From Zygnema cylindricum (lineage: Eukaryota; Streptophyta; Zygnematophyceae; Zygnematales; Zygnemataceae): DNA of 26,356 nt. This document shows positions 8,616-18,098 of this stretch, piece by piece; position 1 is the first letter of the stretch; each line of letters starts with the position of its first letter. The notes beneath the pieces were generated by a model. It was not told the DNA's origin. It searched no databases and saw nothing but the letters and a program-made list of their open reading frames with translations. A program made the translations under genes and the position numbers. The stretch covers positions 1-26,356 of the forward strand of contig JBBHKE010001340.1 of assembly GCA_037447655.1 (NCBI GenBank). Direction: 5' to 3'.

Positions 8616-9369
8616 GGTTACGGGCCCGCCATCAAGAATACCTATATTTGATGGAACCGAGTATATTTACTGGGCGGATATGGTGGAATTGTATTTCATC
8701 ACCAGTGGATAAATGGACGTTTTGGATGAATCATTCACCGAATCTGATGCGAGCTGGAAAAAGAAGAACCAACAGTGCATTCACATTATCAAAATGTAAA
8801 TTTCAAAAGAACTAACCATGGCCCATATTCAGATAAAGAAAGCTACAAAATTTTGGAAATCACTTCAGGATATGTTTTCTTAAACCAATGTGTAGACTCA
8901 GATAATTACAGCCGGAAAAATATAGGAGTATCGGTATAGTGGGGGTACTATGGCAGAATATTGTAATACCTTTAGACAACTTGTTTCTGAGAATGTTTGC
9001 TCAGGTGGAATATTCCCTAGGGATCAGTAAGCCGTACTTTTAATGAGAGGACTTCTTAATGTTTATAAAGGAGCCTCTGCAAAACTTAAGCAAACCCCAA
9101 AGATAGACAAAAATTTAGCTACAACAATTCAGCTAGTTCTAGAAGAAGAGGATAGTCACATGGCTCTGCAGAATACAAAATTAGCTGCAGCATTTACCAC
9201 GCAGGCTGAGAAAAATCAGTTTCAGCAAAATTCTTTTTCCAAACCTGACATCTGTTATTATTGCAATGAAAAAGGGCATGCCTATCGGAATTGTTCCCAT
9301 TATAAAATGGCATGTGAAAGAGGTACATTCAGATTGGGATGGAACAACTGGAGAAACAACTTTTCTTGA
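8563..9369 (+). pseudogene. Copia gag (UBN2-like region and CCHC knuckle), broken
   Basis: Gag forms the particle and binds the genomic RNA. The likely start is ATG at 8563, inside the LTR, running through the primer site in one frame as in yeast Ty1. The N-terminal pattern FDGTEYIYWADMVELYF resembles the plant copia gag family. The same frame carries on to 9369 with in-frame stops at 8710, 8797, 8881, about 8893, about 8923 and about 9028, so about six substitutions and no frameshift. A CCHC zinc knuckle (C-X2-C-X4-H-X4-C: CYYCNEKGHAYRNC) is intact at 9253-9294. The stop at 9367 is TGA where Arg is expected. Confidence 0.85.
8616..8631 (+). promoter_or_regulatory. Primer-binding site for an internal half of initiator tRNA-Met
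   Basis: GGTTACGGGCCCGCCA starts at the base after the LTR. It differs at two transition positions from GGTTATGGGCCCACCA, the complement of the anticodon arm and adjoining bases of plant initiator tRNA-Met as I remember it. Drosophila copia has GGTTATGGGCCC at the same place and is primed by a tRNA half cut in the anticodon loop. There is no TGG-type site for a tRNA 3' end here. Confidence 0.8.
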
Positions 9370-9768
9370 AGGGAAAACAGTGGTGGTGGAAATAACTTTC
9401 GACCACCGGCGAAGTCAACTGCCCTCTCTACTACGACTGATCTGCAAGAGGAAGACATTGTCTTTTTTCTAAAGACATCTGAAAAAATGCTCTTTGCACT
9501 AACAAATACGATTGAAGAAGACCTCGATTATGAATGGATTATGGATACTGGCGCATCTCAATATATGTGCTGGAATCGCGCATACTTTGACAATCTTCAA
9601 TCTATTTCACTAAGGAAAATATATTATGTAGGGGGTGAGAGTGTTACTTCCAATGCCAAAGGAGAAGTAACACTTCTGGTGGATATTGATGAGCAACCAG
9701 CATCACGTACACTTCATGATGTGCTCTATGTTCCCGAATTCAAAATAATTTCTTTTCCAAATCTTTAG
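9370..9768 (+). pseudogene. Copia aspartic protease
   Basis: The protease cuts the Gag-Pol polyprotein. It stays in the gag frame, as usual for Ty1/copia elements that make one Gag-Pol protein. The catalytic motif DTGAS is at 9544-9558 in the context WIMDTGASQYMC, and the domain's later region DVLYVPEFKIISF is at about 9717-9757. A stop at 9766 coincides with a frame change: coding sense continues in the next frame from 9768. Active-site residues look intact, but the upstream stops prevent expression. Confidence 0.88.
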
Positions 9769-10740
9769 CTAAGAGCAAAGGGTTTGAAGTTCTGCTCAAA
9801 AATGGAAAACAAATAGTTCGCAAAAATGATAGAATAGCTGCTACAAGAACTAGAGATACAAATCGGATGTTTAGGCTTGATTTGGCCAAAATGAATACAA
9901 AAGATGTTCTCTACTCGGCTATTGTTTCTAAAAATAATTTGTGGCACAAAAATTTAGGTGATGTGCATTTTGATAGTCTTGTAAGAATGGCTAGAGAGGG
10001 AATTATTGAAAGTATGAAACTAACGAAACAAGAAAACAAATTTTGTGACGGATGTGCTCTCGGAAAAATTCACGAATTGCCTTTTCCTTCCGAAAGTAGT
10101 CATAAGTCCACCAAAGTATTAGAACTCATCCACTCTGATGTGTGAGGACCAAGCCCAATTCTTTATACAGGTGGGCTCAAGAACATGGTAACATTTACGG
10201 ATGATTTCTCCCGGTTTACAAAAGTATACTTTATGAAAGAGAAGAGTGAGGTATTTACTCACTTTAAAACCTTTCGAGCTTGGAACGAGAAACTCCACGG
10301 AACCTCTATTTTAACTCTCTGATCGGATAATGCCAGTGATTATAAGTTAACCAAATTTATCAATTATCTAGAGGAGAATGGCATCAGTCATCACTTATCG
10401 GTTCCATACTCGCCTGAACAAAATGGAGTTGCGGAACGACTCAATAGAACACTAATCCAAAGTGCCCGATCAATGTTAGCCGATAAGGGAATGAATAAGA
10501 AATTCTAGGCTGAAGCAATGCATTGTGCAACATGTATTAAGAATAGAATATAATCTCGATCTATAAAGGGAATAACTCCCTATGAAATTTGGACATGACA
10601 CAAGCCAAATGTTAGCCACTTTAGAGTTTTTGGTAGTAGAGTATTTATCTTATATAATACATACAAGTGGAAAATGGAATCAAAAGGCTTACCACGCATA
10701 CTAGTAGGTTATGATGATCAGTCCAAAGGGTATAGACTTT
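9768..10740 (+). pseudogene. Copia integrase (GAG-pre-integrase and rve core), broken
   Basis: Integrase joins the DNA copy to the host chromosome. The zinc-binding HHCC region is visible with His at 9945 and 9966 and Cys at 10044 and 10053 (FCDGCALGK). The catalytic triad fits D at 10137 (HSDV), D at 10326 (SDNA) and E at 10434 (NGVAERLNRT), giving D-X62-D-X35-E. The later part keeps SHFRVFGSRVF and GYDDQSKGYRLY. Stops at 10143, 10320, 10506 and 10596 share one frame with the triad, so decay is mostly by substitution. Three of these fit TGG or CGA codons changed by a transition or Cys/Trp loss. Confidence 0.9.
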
Positions 10741-11103
10741 ACCCAATAATAGACTTGTTGTTGCTAGGAATATTATGGTCAAAGATGAAATACAATCCAT
10801 TGATGTCTTCAATTTGACCGATGACGAAAAGAAAAGAAAATAACAAGAATATATAATCCTGGATTATAACTTATTTAAAGAGACGACAAGCCCCCCCCCA
10901 GCCAGACTAACTCCTTTTGTTCCACCTCCAAACCAAGTGGTGGAGAATGCAGGTGAAGGAGAAAATGTCAAACGTGCTTCAAACACGAGGGATTCGTCAA
11001 TTCCAGCCTCGGAATTTTCGGGGGGAAGACAAACAAGCAACCGAACAAGAACACCGAGCACTCGGATAATCGAAGCCAAAAGTTTATATGCACTATAGCC
11101 ACT

Positions 11104-12100
11104 ACAGGAGAGCCTCTCACCATTAAAAATGCTTTCTCGGTTCCCGAAAAAGAGCATTGGATTTTAGCCGCAAATGAGGAAGTGAAATCCATAAAGGAGG
11201 CCCAAACATGGGAGCTGGTAGAGCCTCCTCCAAACCGCAAAGCTATTAGTAGCAAGTGGGTGTTTAGGGTCAAATTAAACCTGGATAATACCATCGAAAG
11301 GTATAAAGCCCGGCTCGTTGCCAATGGCTACAACCAGAAGGAGGGCATTGATTTTGAGGAAACCTTCTCTCCGGTTATCCGTTTTCCAACGGTAAGGATG
11401 CTTTTTACTCTTGGAGCGATTTAGGATATGGAAATACACCAAAAGGATGTGAAGACGACGTTTCTACATGGAGATCTCGAGGAGGTAATCTTTATGAAAC
11501 AACCAGAAAAATATGTCGAAATTGGAAATGAAAATCTTATCTGCAAATTACTGAAAATTATTTTATGGGCTTAAACAAGCCCCTGAAAATTATTTTATCG
11601 GCTTAAACAAGCCCCGCATAAGTGAATTTAAAACTAGATGAGTTATTAACTAGTCTAGGATTTACTAGGATTAGTTCAAATCACTCAATTTACATATTGG
11701 AAGGAGAAGATGGAACTCTAATTAGTGATGTTTATGTAGATGACTTCTCATAGGTCAAACTATTGCACGCATCAACAAGGTGAAATTAGCCCTTGAATCT
11801 CGATTTTAAATGAAGGATTTGGGGGAAGCAAAATACATCATAGGAATTTGTGTTGAAAGGGACAAGGAAAATAGCACTATAAAAGTCACCCAAAAAGAGG
11901 CAATGGGAAACATGTTAGAAAAATTTGAAATGGCGGATGTAAAAGGAAGTGTCACTCCCATAGAAGTCAAACAAAAATTAGAAGGAAGAGAAATACATGG
12001 TGGAATTATTGTGGAAGACAGTCTATAGATAGGAGAGGCTAAATTTATATCTAAAATTCCTTACAAACAACTAGATGGGAGTTTAATCTATTTTATGAAT
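11104..12100 (+). pseudogene. Copia reverse transcriptase, broken
   Basis: RT copies the element RNA into DNA. Recognisable motifs in order are [35 protein letters not shown] (split across about 11260-11375), the first catalytic Asp region QKDVKTTFLHGD (about 11442-11477), YGLKQAP (at about 11563, in another frame), YVDD at 11733-11744, and MKDLGEAKYIIGI from 11810. A 32-bp tandem duplication at 11551-11614 doubles the YGLKQAP site and destroys the frame. Three frames are needed to follow the domain, so this is the worst-preserved part of pol. The Ty1/copia RT assignment is secure. Confidence 0.9.
11551..11614 (+). repeat. 32-bp tandem duplication within RT
   Basis: CTGAAAATTATTTTAT and following bases repeat with a 32-base period (11551-11582, 11583-11614), with one difference. 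Thirty-two is not a multiple of three, so it shifts the RT frame. Confidence 0.9.
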
Positions 12101-12228
12101 TGCACGTGGCCCGATATAGTTGCAACTGTAGGAGTAATTGCACAAGGCGCCATATAGCTGTAGTTGTAAGAGTGTTGAGCAGAAGTCTGCAAATCCCGAA
12201 ATCAGATTGGGAAGCAGCAAAATGAGTT

Positions 12229-12714
12229 GTGAGATATCTTGCAGGTACAAGAAATCTCAAGCTTACACTCGGTGGGAACGAAGTCAAGCTGAATACATGG
12301 AGTGATGCTAGCTACGGTGACATGCCTAGCCGAAGGTCTACTAAATGCTTCGTATTACATATCCAAAACAGAAAATGCTGTTGGAGCAGTAAACTACAAA
12401 AGGTAACTTCTCAATCGAGAATGGAATCGGAATATATTGGTGCAAGCTCGCCCGTGAAAGAACTTCTATGGATTAAGTCCCTTATTCAAGAATTAGGATT
12501 TATGCAATCCGGTCCTCAAATTCTGTGGTGTGATAACTAGGCAGTAATTGCCATTGCGTCCAATCCAAGTCATCGTTTTAAGAGCAAACATATGGATGTG
12601 AGGCTACATTTTGTGAGGGAGAAAGTGCTTGCAAAAATAATAAAATTTATTTACTTACCTGATGAGAAAATGATTGCGGATATGTTGACCAAAGCACTCC
12701 CAGCACTAAGTTAA
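12229..12714 (+). pseudogene. Copia RNase H and Gag-Pol C-terminus
   Basis: RNase H removes the RNA strand during reverse transcription. The block reads RYLAGTRNLKL, TWSDASYGD (catalytic Asp), SRMESEYIGAS (catalytic Glu) and WCDN (catalytic Asp), which is the standard copia order. A TAG at 12538 follows CDN where Gln is the family norm, and the frame then continues (AVIAIASNPSHRFKSKHMD, ADMLTKALP) to the natural end TAA at 12712-12714. Only this one stop interrupts the domain, so it is among the best-kept parts. Confidence 0.9.
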
Positions 12715-12758
12715 AGTTTTGCAGGGAAGTATGCGGCCTAAGTGACTAGCACAGTGTA

Positions 12759-12772
12759 AGGCCTTAGGGGAG
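12759..12772 (+). promoter_or_regulatory. Polypurine tract region before the 3' LTR
   Basis: AGGCCTTAGGGGAG lies directly before the 3' LTR start, where plus-strand synthesis begins. Only AGGGGAG is purine-pure, so the tract is short or eroded. Confidence 0.65.
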
Positions 12773-14232
12773 TGTTGTTTTTGAAGGCCTTAGTCTTTGA
12801 GTAAGAAAGTTTGTGAGAGAAAGGCTTAGGGGACTTAGAAAACTTTACGGTCATCTTAGTTCAGTATGAACTAGATTTAGTATGAATCTGCAACGTCCGC
12901 AAAGTGATCAAACAAAATATAGAATGGTTATATGAATGGACGATTTATGCATACCACTCGATCCGGATCATCGGTTTATTAGTGTTCTTAACGGAATCAT
13001 CTTAGTGTATTTGATGCAATATTTGGACATACTTCAGGTGTACTATTTACGTGAAACGTACAGTACGATCACGTAATAGGAGATTTTAGCAGTTTTGGAT
13101 AGTAGCATAGGAAACACTTTGTGAGTATATATTCTAAGACTTAGGGTGAAGTTCCATCATACGTTTCTATAATCGTACGAACAACTCTACAGACCGGGTC
13201 GATTGAGTCGAAGTTCCATCTCGAAGAGTGTCTAGACCACGTGTTCTAAATTGACTGGCGCCACGAAAGCTACAATCCCGTAGTGAATTTCTTTCAGATT
13301 TTTAGCACCGACAAACTTAACTCAAATATTTACTTGCGTACCATGTACCTGAATACGAAGTAATCATACGACAAATTTTTTATACTTTTTGCAAACGCCA
13401 GCTCATTTTTTAGGGTTTCTGATTTTGAACATAACAAAAGTCCCTTGAGAGAAATAGTGTGACAAACAAAAGTTACCGAAAATAGCGTGACGAAGGAATG
13501 TTACAAAATTTCGTTGTTTTTTTGGTTGAATTTTGGAAAGCGCGTGTCCTGTGCAAATCCTTAGATTTTTCATTGGTTTTCCATCATTACACGTAGCTAA
13601 ATCGTCCAACGTGTCACAATTTTTTTTTCTATATGTGCCAACCCACCTCCTCGAGGTGGGTCTCCCCGATGTGGGTTGACAGTTACAAAAAACAATGAAG
13701 CGATCTCCTCGCACAGGAAACATCCGACGGCCAGTATTACCTCCAAAACCATGGAAGAGTATCGGTGAGATTCTTTGTAATGTTGTTTTTCGTATAAAAA
13801 CAAAATAGGCGGTATGATTTGGTACTGAAAGTTTTTGTAAACTACGCCATTTTTTGCCTGATGGAACTTCACCCTTATACAGATTTATACACATTTGAGA
13901 AAACTAGCAAATAGACTTGTGCATCTCGTCTACACATGTTATATTGTGCATATTTTTGCAGTCTAAGTTTGTTTTTGTTGTATTCACAACATTTGGTTAT
14001 GTCTAAAAGTTGTGTCTCTTTTAGCATTTTGTATGAGACTTGTGCATCTCGTCTACATATGTTATATTGTGCATATTTTTGCAGTGTAAGTTTATTTTTG
14101 TTGTATTCACACCATTTGGTTATGTCTGAAAGTTGACAGTTTATAGGTGATTTTTATAGCTTTTGCTTTGTGTTTTACAATGGTTACTACTTCAGCTACT
14201 ACATGAGTTGCACCATTTGTCATAGAACAACA
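12773..14232 (+). repeat. 3' LTR of the copia element, expanded by a MITE and a duplication
   Basis: Matches the 5' LTR from TGTTG to CAACA but is 1460 bp because of a 731-bp MITE (13144-13874) and a 123-bp tandem duplication (13914-14036, 14037 to about 14150). A short segment around the duplication start is missing relative to the 5' LTR. The gag start equivalent at 14180 is followed by a stop after eight codons. Confidence 0.9.
13144..13874. mobile_element. PIF/Harbinger-type MITE, 731 bp
   Basis: The ends are perfect 16-bp inverted repeats, GGGTGAAGTTCCATCA, flanked by the 3-bp target duplication TTA (13141-13143, 13875-13877). TTA/TAA target sites and GGG-starting ends are typical of PIF/Harbinger and Tourist-like elements. 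The 5' LTR holds the empty site (GACTTGGACAGATTT), which confirms both boundaries. No transposase is encoded. The 163-codon minus frame at 13403-13894 crosses the right end and resembles nothing I know. An internal hairpin ACCCACCTC / GAGGTGGGT lies at about 13640-13662. 731 bp is at the long end for a MITE. Confidence 0.88.
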
Positions 14233-14385
14233 GTGAGAACAAATGTAAACTTATCACGTAGTGCTAGGAGTAGTTATGAGATTTATGATTATGTAGGAAG
14301 TTTCAAATCACAACTCAAATTGCATCCATTTGATTTCGACAAACATATAAAATAGTGGTTACAAATGAAATGGTGGTTACTCGTT
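14233..14385 (-). repeat. Outer piece of the foldback right arm, displaced by copia
   Basis: Begins with the right GTGAG duplication. Read in reverse it matches 5908-5978 and then, with no gap, 4190-4269. The gag-like frame from 7931 resumes here. Relative to the left arm, 4270-5907 is absent. At about 14385 similarity jumps to the 1788 side of unit A, so the counterpart of 1789-4190 is missing too. Confidence 0.75.
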
Positions 14386-15323
14386 GCTCTTTGTGGCTTC
14401 CAATAAGGTCGAATTTCCACTTGATATAGAAGTTAGGAGAGTTATATCTGCATATAAAAACGAATGCTAAGTTCTGCTTGTCTTATCTTAGTGCCGAGTA
14501 GCGAGTATATATAGGCAGCAGTGAACATGTGCAGAGTATCGAATTAATTAATTCTATTAATCTTGGAGTAAAAGATTATTTAAAGAGGAGAGAGAAGAGA
14601 GAATAGAGATGACGTAAACAACTTTAGCCAAGAACACTTATAATTCTTTTTGGCTGAATATTCCTCTTGTCTTTTAAGAGCTTCCAATGTGCAATGATTT
14701 ATGTTTTGTGAATAATTTAGAGTGAATGTCTTTTGCTCAAGATCCTACAGATGTTGCTCTCTGTGGCTTCCAATAAAGTCGAATTTCCACTTGATATAGA
14801 AGTTAGGAGAGTTATATCTGCAAAAAAGAAAAACCCGCAATTCGTAGACATACTAGATTAGGAAGAGGAATAGGGAGAGGGAGAGGAATATAGAGAAGGA
14901 GAGGGAGAACAAGATGGTGGGGGAGATGGAGTAGAGAGATAGAGGGATAGGAAGAGGGAGAGGGAGAGGGCGAAGAAGAACGAGAGGGGGGAGAGGGCGA
15001 GGAGTAGGAGATAATGGGGGAAGGGGGAAAACAATTGAGTGTTCATTTGTTAGCTTAGTAGAATATTGATTATTATCTAGGTAGTTTAATAAAAAAAGTA
15101 CTTGTTCATATTCTGAATTTCATAGAAATTGAGGATTATTTTGGAAATCATATTCGAAACGCGGTGAGTTTGTTAAAAAACAAGTGTTGTTAATAAGTTT
15201 GCTGGTAGTTTTTTAAACAGAATACTAAATTTTTATTTGGTGAAAGATTTCATAGAAATAATAATCGTCCAAATTGTAAAATATATGTAACTCTCTTATA
15301 ATTTTGTTAACATCAAAGATATG

Positions 15324-15337
15324 TTAGGAGCAAGAGG

Positions 15338-15377
<40 letters not shown>

Positions 15378-15596
15378 GGATAGAGCGAGAGCGAACACAA
15401 ACACTTTCTTAAAGGAAAAAGTCAACCCATGTAAGGAGGGAGTACTGTCTTTTTGCGTCAAAAGAGGAGTGGCCGACACCAATGGAGGGATGGCAATGGC
15501 AAGGAAGAGAAAGAAGGCGGAGGACATCATTTTTGCCATTTTCTTGTAAAAACGTTTTTTGCGAAAAAAATCGTTAATAGTTTTGCCACCTGCCAA
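15324..15596 (-). CDS. Signal-peptide-like open frame, copy in unit A' (doubtful)
   Basis: From the inner ATG at about 15539 (minus strand) the frame reads MAKMMSSAFFLFLAIAIPPL then VSATPLLTQKDS. That is a hydrophobic run with a VSA-like cleavage site, as in secretory signal peptides. The same block is nearly identical in unit A'' (22891 onward). After about 35 residues it runs into CT-repeat translation (Ser/Leu) and the copies differ by frameshift, so there is no mature protein. It may be a captured exon fragment or chance within a conserved repeat. I do not recognise a family. Confidence 0.15.
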
Positions 15597-16291
15597 GATA
15601 CGATTGCCTCCAATTGGTCCATTTTATTACCATCCTTTCTTGCCATTTGTTTTTACAACTTTTTTTTGTTTTTTCAAAGTGAACAATTTGAGTTTAACAT
15701 AACACATGCTAAAATTAAATCGTTATTTTGTGGTCCATGTCACCATGCATTTAGAGGGGAGAGAGAGAGAGGGAGAGGAAGGGAGGGGGAGATGGCGAGG
15801 GAGAGCGAGAGGGAAGAGAAGAGGGAGAAGAAGAAGGTGCGTGATTCCAAGGTTTAAGGTTCAAAATTCCTTCTTTTTTGGGATTTCTATGGATTATTTT
15901 TTTAGGGTTCGAAAATTCGTTCCGATAAAATCTCAGCATTCATCCAGCTGCCACGTGGCTTTCAAACCATCTCTCTTCCACAACATGCCACGTGGCAACA
16001 ACTCCAATTCCCAATCATTCCCCTCACCTTCTATTTTCCCGCCCTAATTTCGCACGTGCAAAAAAAGCCTTCCAGCCAAATGCCAAATGAAGCTTTTGAC
16101 CAAATGACACTTCCAGCTTCTTCGTAAAAGTCCAAAAAGTTTTTCCACGTGTAGAAATCGTTCAGAAATCGTTCACGAATTCGCTCAAATCTCCCAAAAA
16201 ATCGCTCAAAATCGCCCAAAAATTGGGCGAAAATGTTGGCAATGTCGCGCAATTTGTCGTCGCGAGGAAGTGAGTAGACGCCGCAAGTCAA

Positions 16292-16415
16292 CCTTCGCAG
16301 GCAGGCGCGTCGATATATTATATATTATTATATATTATTATATATTACATCTTATATTCAATATATGAATTCCACATTATATATATCTAAAGTTATCCGC
16401 CTTCGCAGGCAGGCG
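16292..16415. repeat. AT-rich insert between 16-bp direct repeats
   Basis: CCTTCGCAGGCAGGCG occurs at 16292-16307 and exactly again at 16400-16415, bracketing about 92 bases of nearly pure AT (ATATTATATATT type). The matching place in unit A'' (about 22130-22200) lacks this arrangement. It may be an insertion with a target duplication or a slippage product. Confidence 0.75.
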
Positions 16416-16850
16416 TGGCGGCGCGGCGAGAATGGCAAATGGAAGGAATGCATGCGCTGGCATTTGTGCCTCGCGTGCGATGGCCGTACGCGTGCACGCG
16501 CGCCGAAGGCCAAGGCGGCGTTTAAACGCCGAAGGCACGAGATGTGACGGTTTAACCCTATTGCTTCATTCTTGACCTCTAGTATTTACGATTTAACCCT
16601 CGTTTTTCCGTTTCAACCATACTTTATACTGTTTGAACCTTCTATACGTCAAAAAAAAAAAAAACGACGAGTTGGAGTCTAAAATTTCGAAGAAACGTTC
16701 AAACGTTTTTAAGATTAAGACATGAAACCTTTAAAACGCAGAGCATTTCATTGAAGTCAAAGTCAAAGTCAAACCTGCTGACGTGGCACACTTTCAACCG
16801 GCTCGCATTTAATGCGCCGCTCGTGTCGACATCAGCGACCGCCTCGCGAA
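16416..16850. other. GC-rich patch and end of unit A'
   Basis: 16416-16545 is strongly CpG-rich (GCGCGG, CGTACGCGTGCACGCGCG), unlike the AT-rich surroundings. The A'' counterpart (about 21990-22110) has lost most CpGs, many now TG or CA, consistent with methylcytosine decay. A triple GTCAAA repeat is at 16754-16773. The 60-codon frame at 16365-16547 is not convincing. Confidence 0.5.
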
Positions 16851-18098
16851 ACTTACCGATAATAAGACAAAGAAAACCGTTTTACTTTTTCTTTGTTTTT
16901 GAATCAACCGGCCGAGTCCGACCGGCCCCCAAAACAACGGTAGTCGAATCCGTTCCGGATCCAATGCCGGCCGGCTGGGTACAGATCGTGTAAGGATTCG
17001 GGAACCCGATTGTGTCCTCTGCCTCCTACAAGCTGTGTGCCGATTTAACTGAGACATACCGATTCACTTTGTTCCGTGACGATTCTCCTTATGTACATTG
17101 GTTTTTGGAGTGTTCCAGTGCCCGAAAATGAAATCGTTGATTAATTTGTGACAGTTGTAGACGCTACATAATCATCTTACGATTCAAATTTGTAAACGTC
17201 TATTATTTTGTGAAATTGTGAATGTGTATGTTTTTGAGACATTGTGACGTCATGCTCACTTTGACAGCGTGGATGTCACTGATTTTAGAAATTTAGGCCA
17301 TGGCTTCTTTATTTTGTTTTTTTTTTTTTCTCACTCAAAGCATATTCTCACCGAAAAAAATAATCACTTCCGCAACAGACGGGAGTTCTTATAATGTATG
17401 GCTATCCGAGCACCGACTTTGTTGTTCTCGGAAGTTCTCGGAAAACCGTACATTAGAACTTCCTCAAAATATTTGAGGATATTGAAGTCGGGTTAAGATT
17501 GCGTCTTTCTTTGAAACAGGCTAACGGTAAACCCAAAAGGTGAAGAAGCAAAAACAACATCCGTACGGCTATTTTATTATTTTCGCCCGAAAAAACTGTC
17601 CAACTTTAAACCACCGTCGTCGTCCTTCGAACATTCATTCTCTCTCATATTAGAAAGTTTGAAAAAATGCAGGTTAGTTTTTGCGCCTATGTTTGATGAT
17701 GTTGAAGCGTGTGATGTGTCACTGGACACCTTCAATTGGAGTTACGTGATAAAATTTTGGTTTGAACAAAACCCGTTTTCCAATGAATTATGGGAAAATC
17801 ATCGAAATGGGAAAAATGTTACAAATGCTCTTGTGGGAATTGGGTATTAATCAGGGTGAAGCTCCAATAGACGAAAAATGAGGTTGTTTTTTGATATCTG
17901 TACCCTCTCGTATTGATGTTTTTTGTTTTTTTGGGCAAAATAGCATTACAAAGATCTGACCAAGATTCTCCAAAGCTATGAGAGTTAACAATGATTGTGG
18001 ATTAAGCTTGGGTGTTCATCCCTAAAGCAATCTCTCCAATGGTTATGTATTTGCGCTAACTACCTCATTGAGGTGGTAGTCAACTACAACGAGAATCA
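16851..18098. other. Left part of the core, no recognised gene
   Basis: Between the inverted units. 17240-17360 is a diverged copy of the start of the 0.73-kb direct repeat (GTGAC...CGTGGATGTCAC...GGCCATGGCTT). 17381-17463 forms an imperfect hairpin, with GGGAGTTCTTATAATGTATGG against CCGTACATTAGAACTTCC. A 63-codon frame at 17659-17850 starting MKKCRLVFAPMFDDVEACDV is free of repeats but resembles no family I know. No start context or introns can be verified. Confidence 0.35.

Larger units (their letters stand above)
7932..14232 (+). mobile_element. Ty1/copia LTR retrotransposon, complete but inactive
   Basis: The order 5' LTR, primer site, gag, protease, integrase, RT, RNase H, purine tract, 3' LTR is the Ty1/copia (Pseudoviridae-type) order, with integrase before RT. 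Both LTRs run TGTTG...CAACA, and a 5-bp duplication GTGAG flanks the element. It spans 6301 bp including a 731-bp MITE in the 3' LTR, so about 5.6 kb originally. The coding region has many stops and frameshifts, and the LTRs differ at roughly one site in ten over the first 290 bases, so the insertion is old. An internal half-tRNA primer site and a gag start within the LTR set it apart from the usual plant copia. Confidence 0.95.
14383..16850 (-). repeat. Unit A', inverted copy of the CT-rich unit
   Basis: The reverse complement matches unit A (14383-15300 with 1788-860) and unit A'' (14850-16850 with about 24890-21710). Similarity with A'' is highest for 15440-16080 against 22310-22990, at about nine bases in ten or better. 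Relative to A'', the counterpart of about 23170-24430 is deleted at about 15310. It includes the 289-bp insert 14461-14749 also seen in unit A, and AG tracts at 14860-15010, 15335-15390 and 15758-15835. Confidence 0.8.

Noticed and set aside
10864-11324. Minus-strand frames opposite the copia RT
   Set aside because: Shadows of the clearly recognisable RT on the + strand.
13403-13894. 163-codon minus-strand frame across the MITE as a transposase
   Set aside because: No Harbinger DDE or Myb-like pattern, and the frame begins outside the MITE in LTR sequence.
15434-15446. AGGAGGGAGTAC, similar to the end of Stowaway MITEs
   Set aside because: No opposite end or TA duplication was found, and the bases sit inside a longer block conserved between the inverted units.
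17853-17870. GGGTGAAGCTCCAATAG, similar to the MITE end
   Set aside because: Three mismatches to the 16-bp end, no TTA beside it, and no inverted partner downstream.
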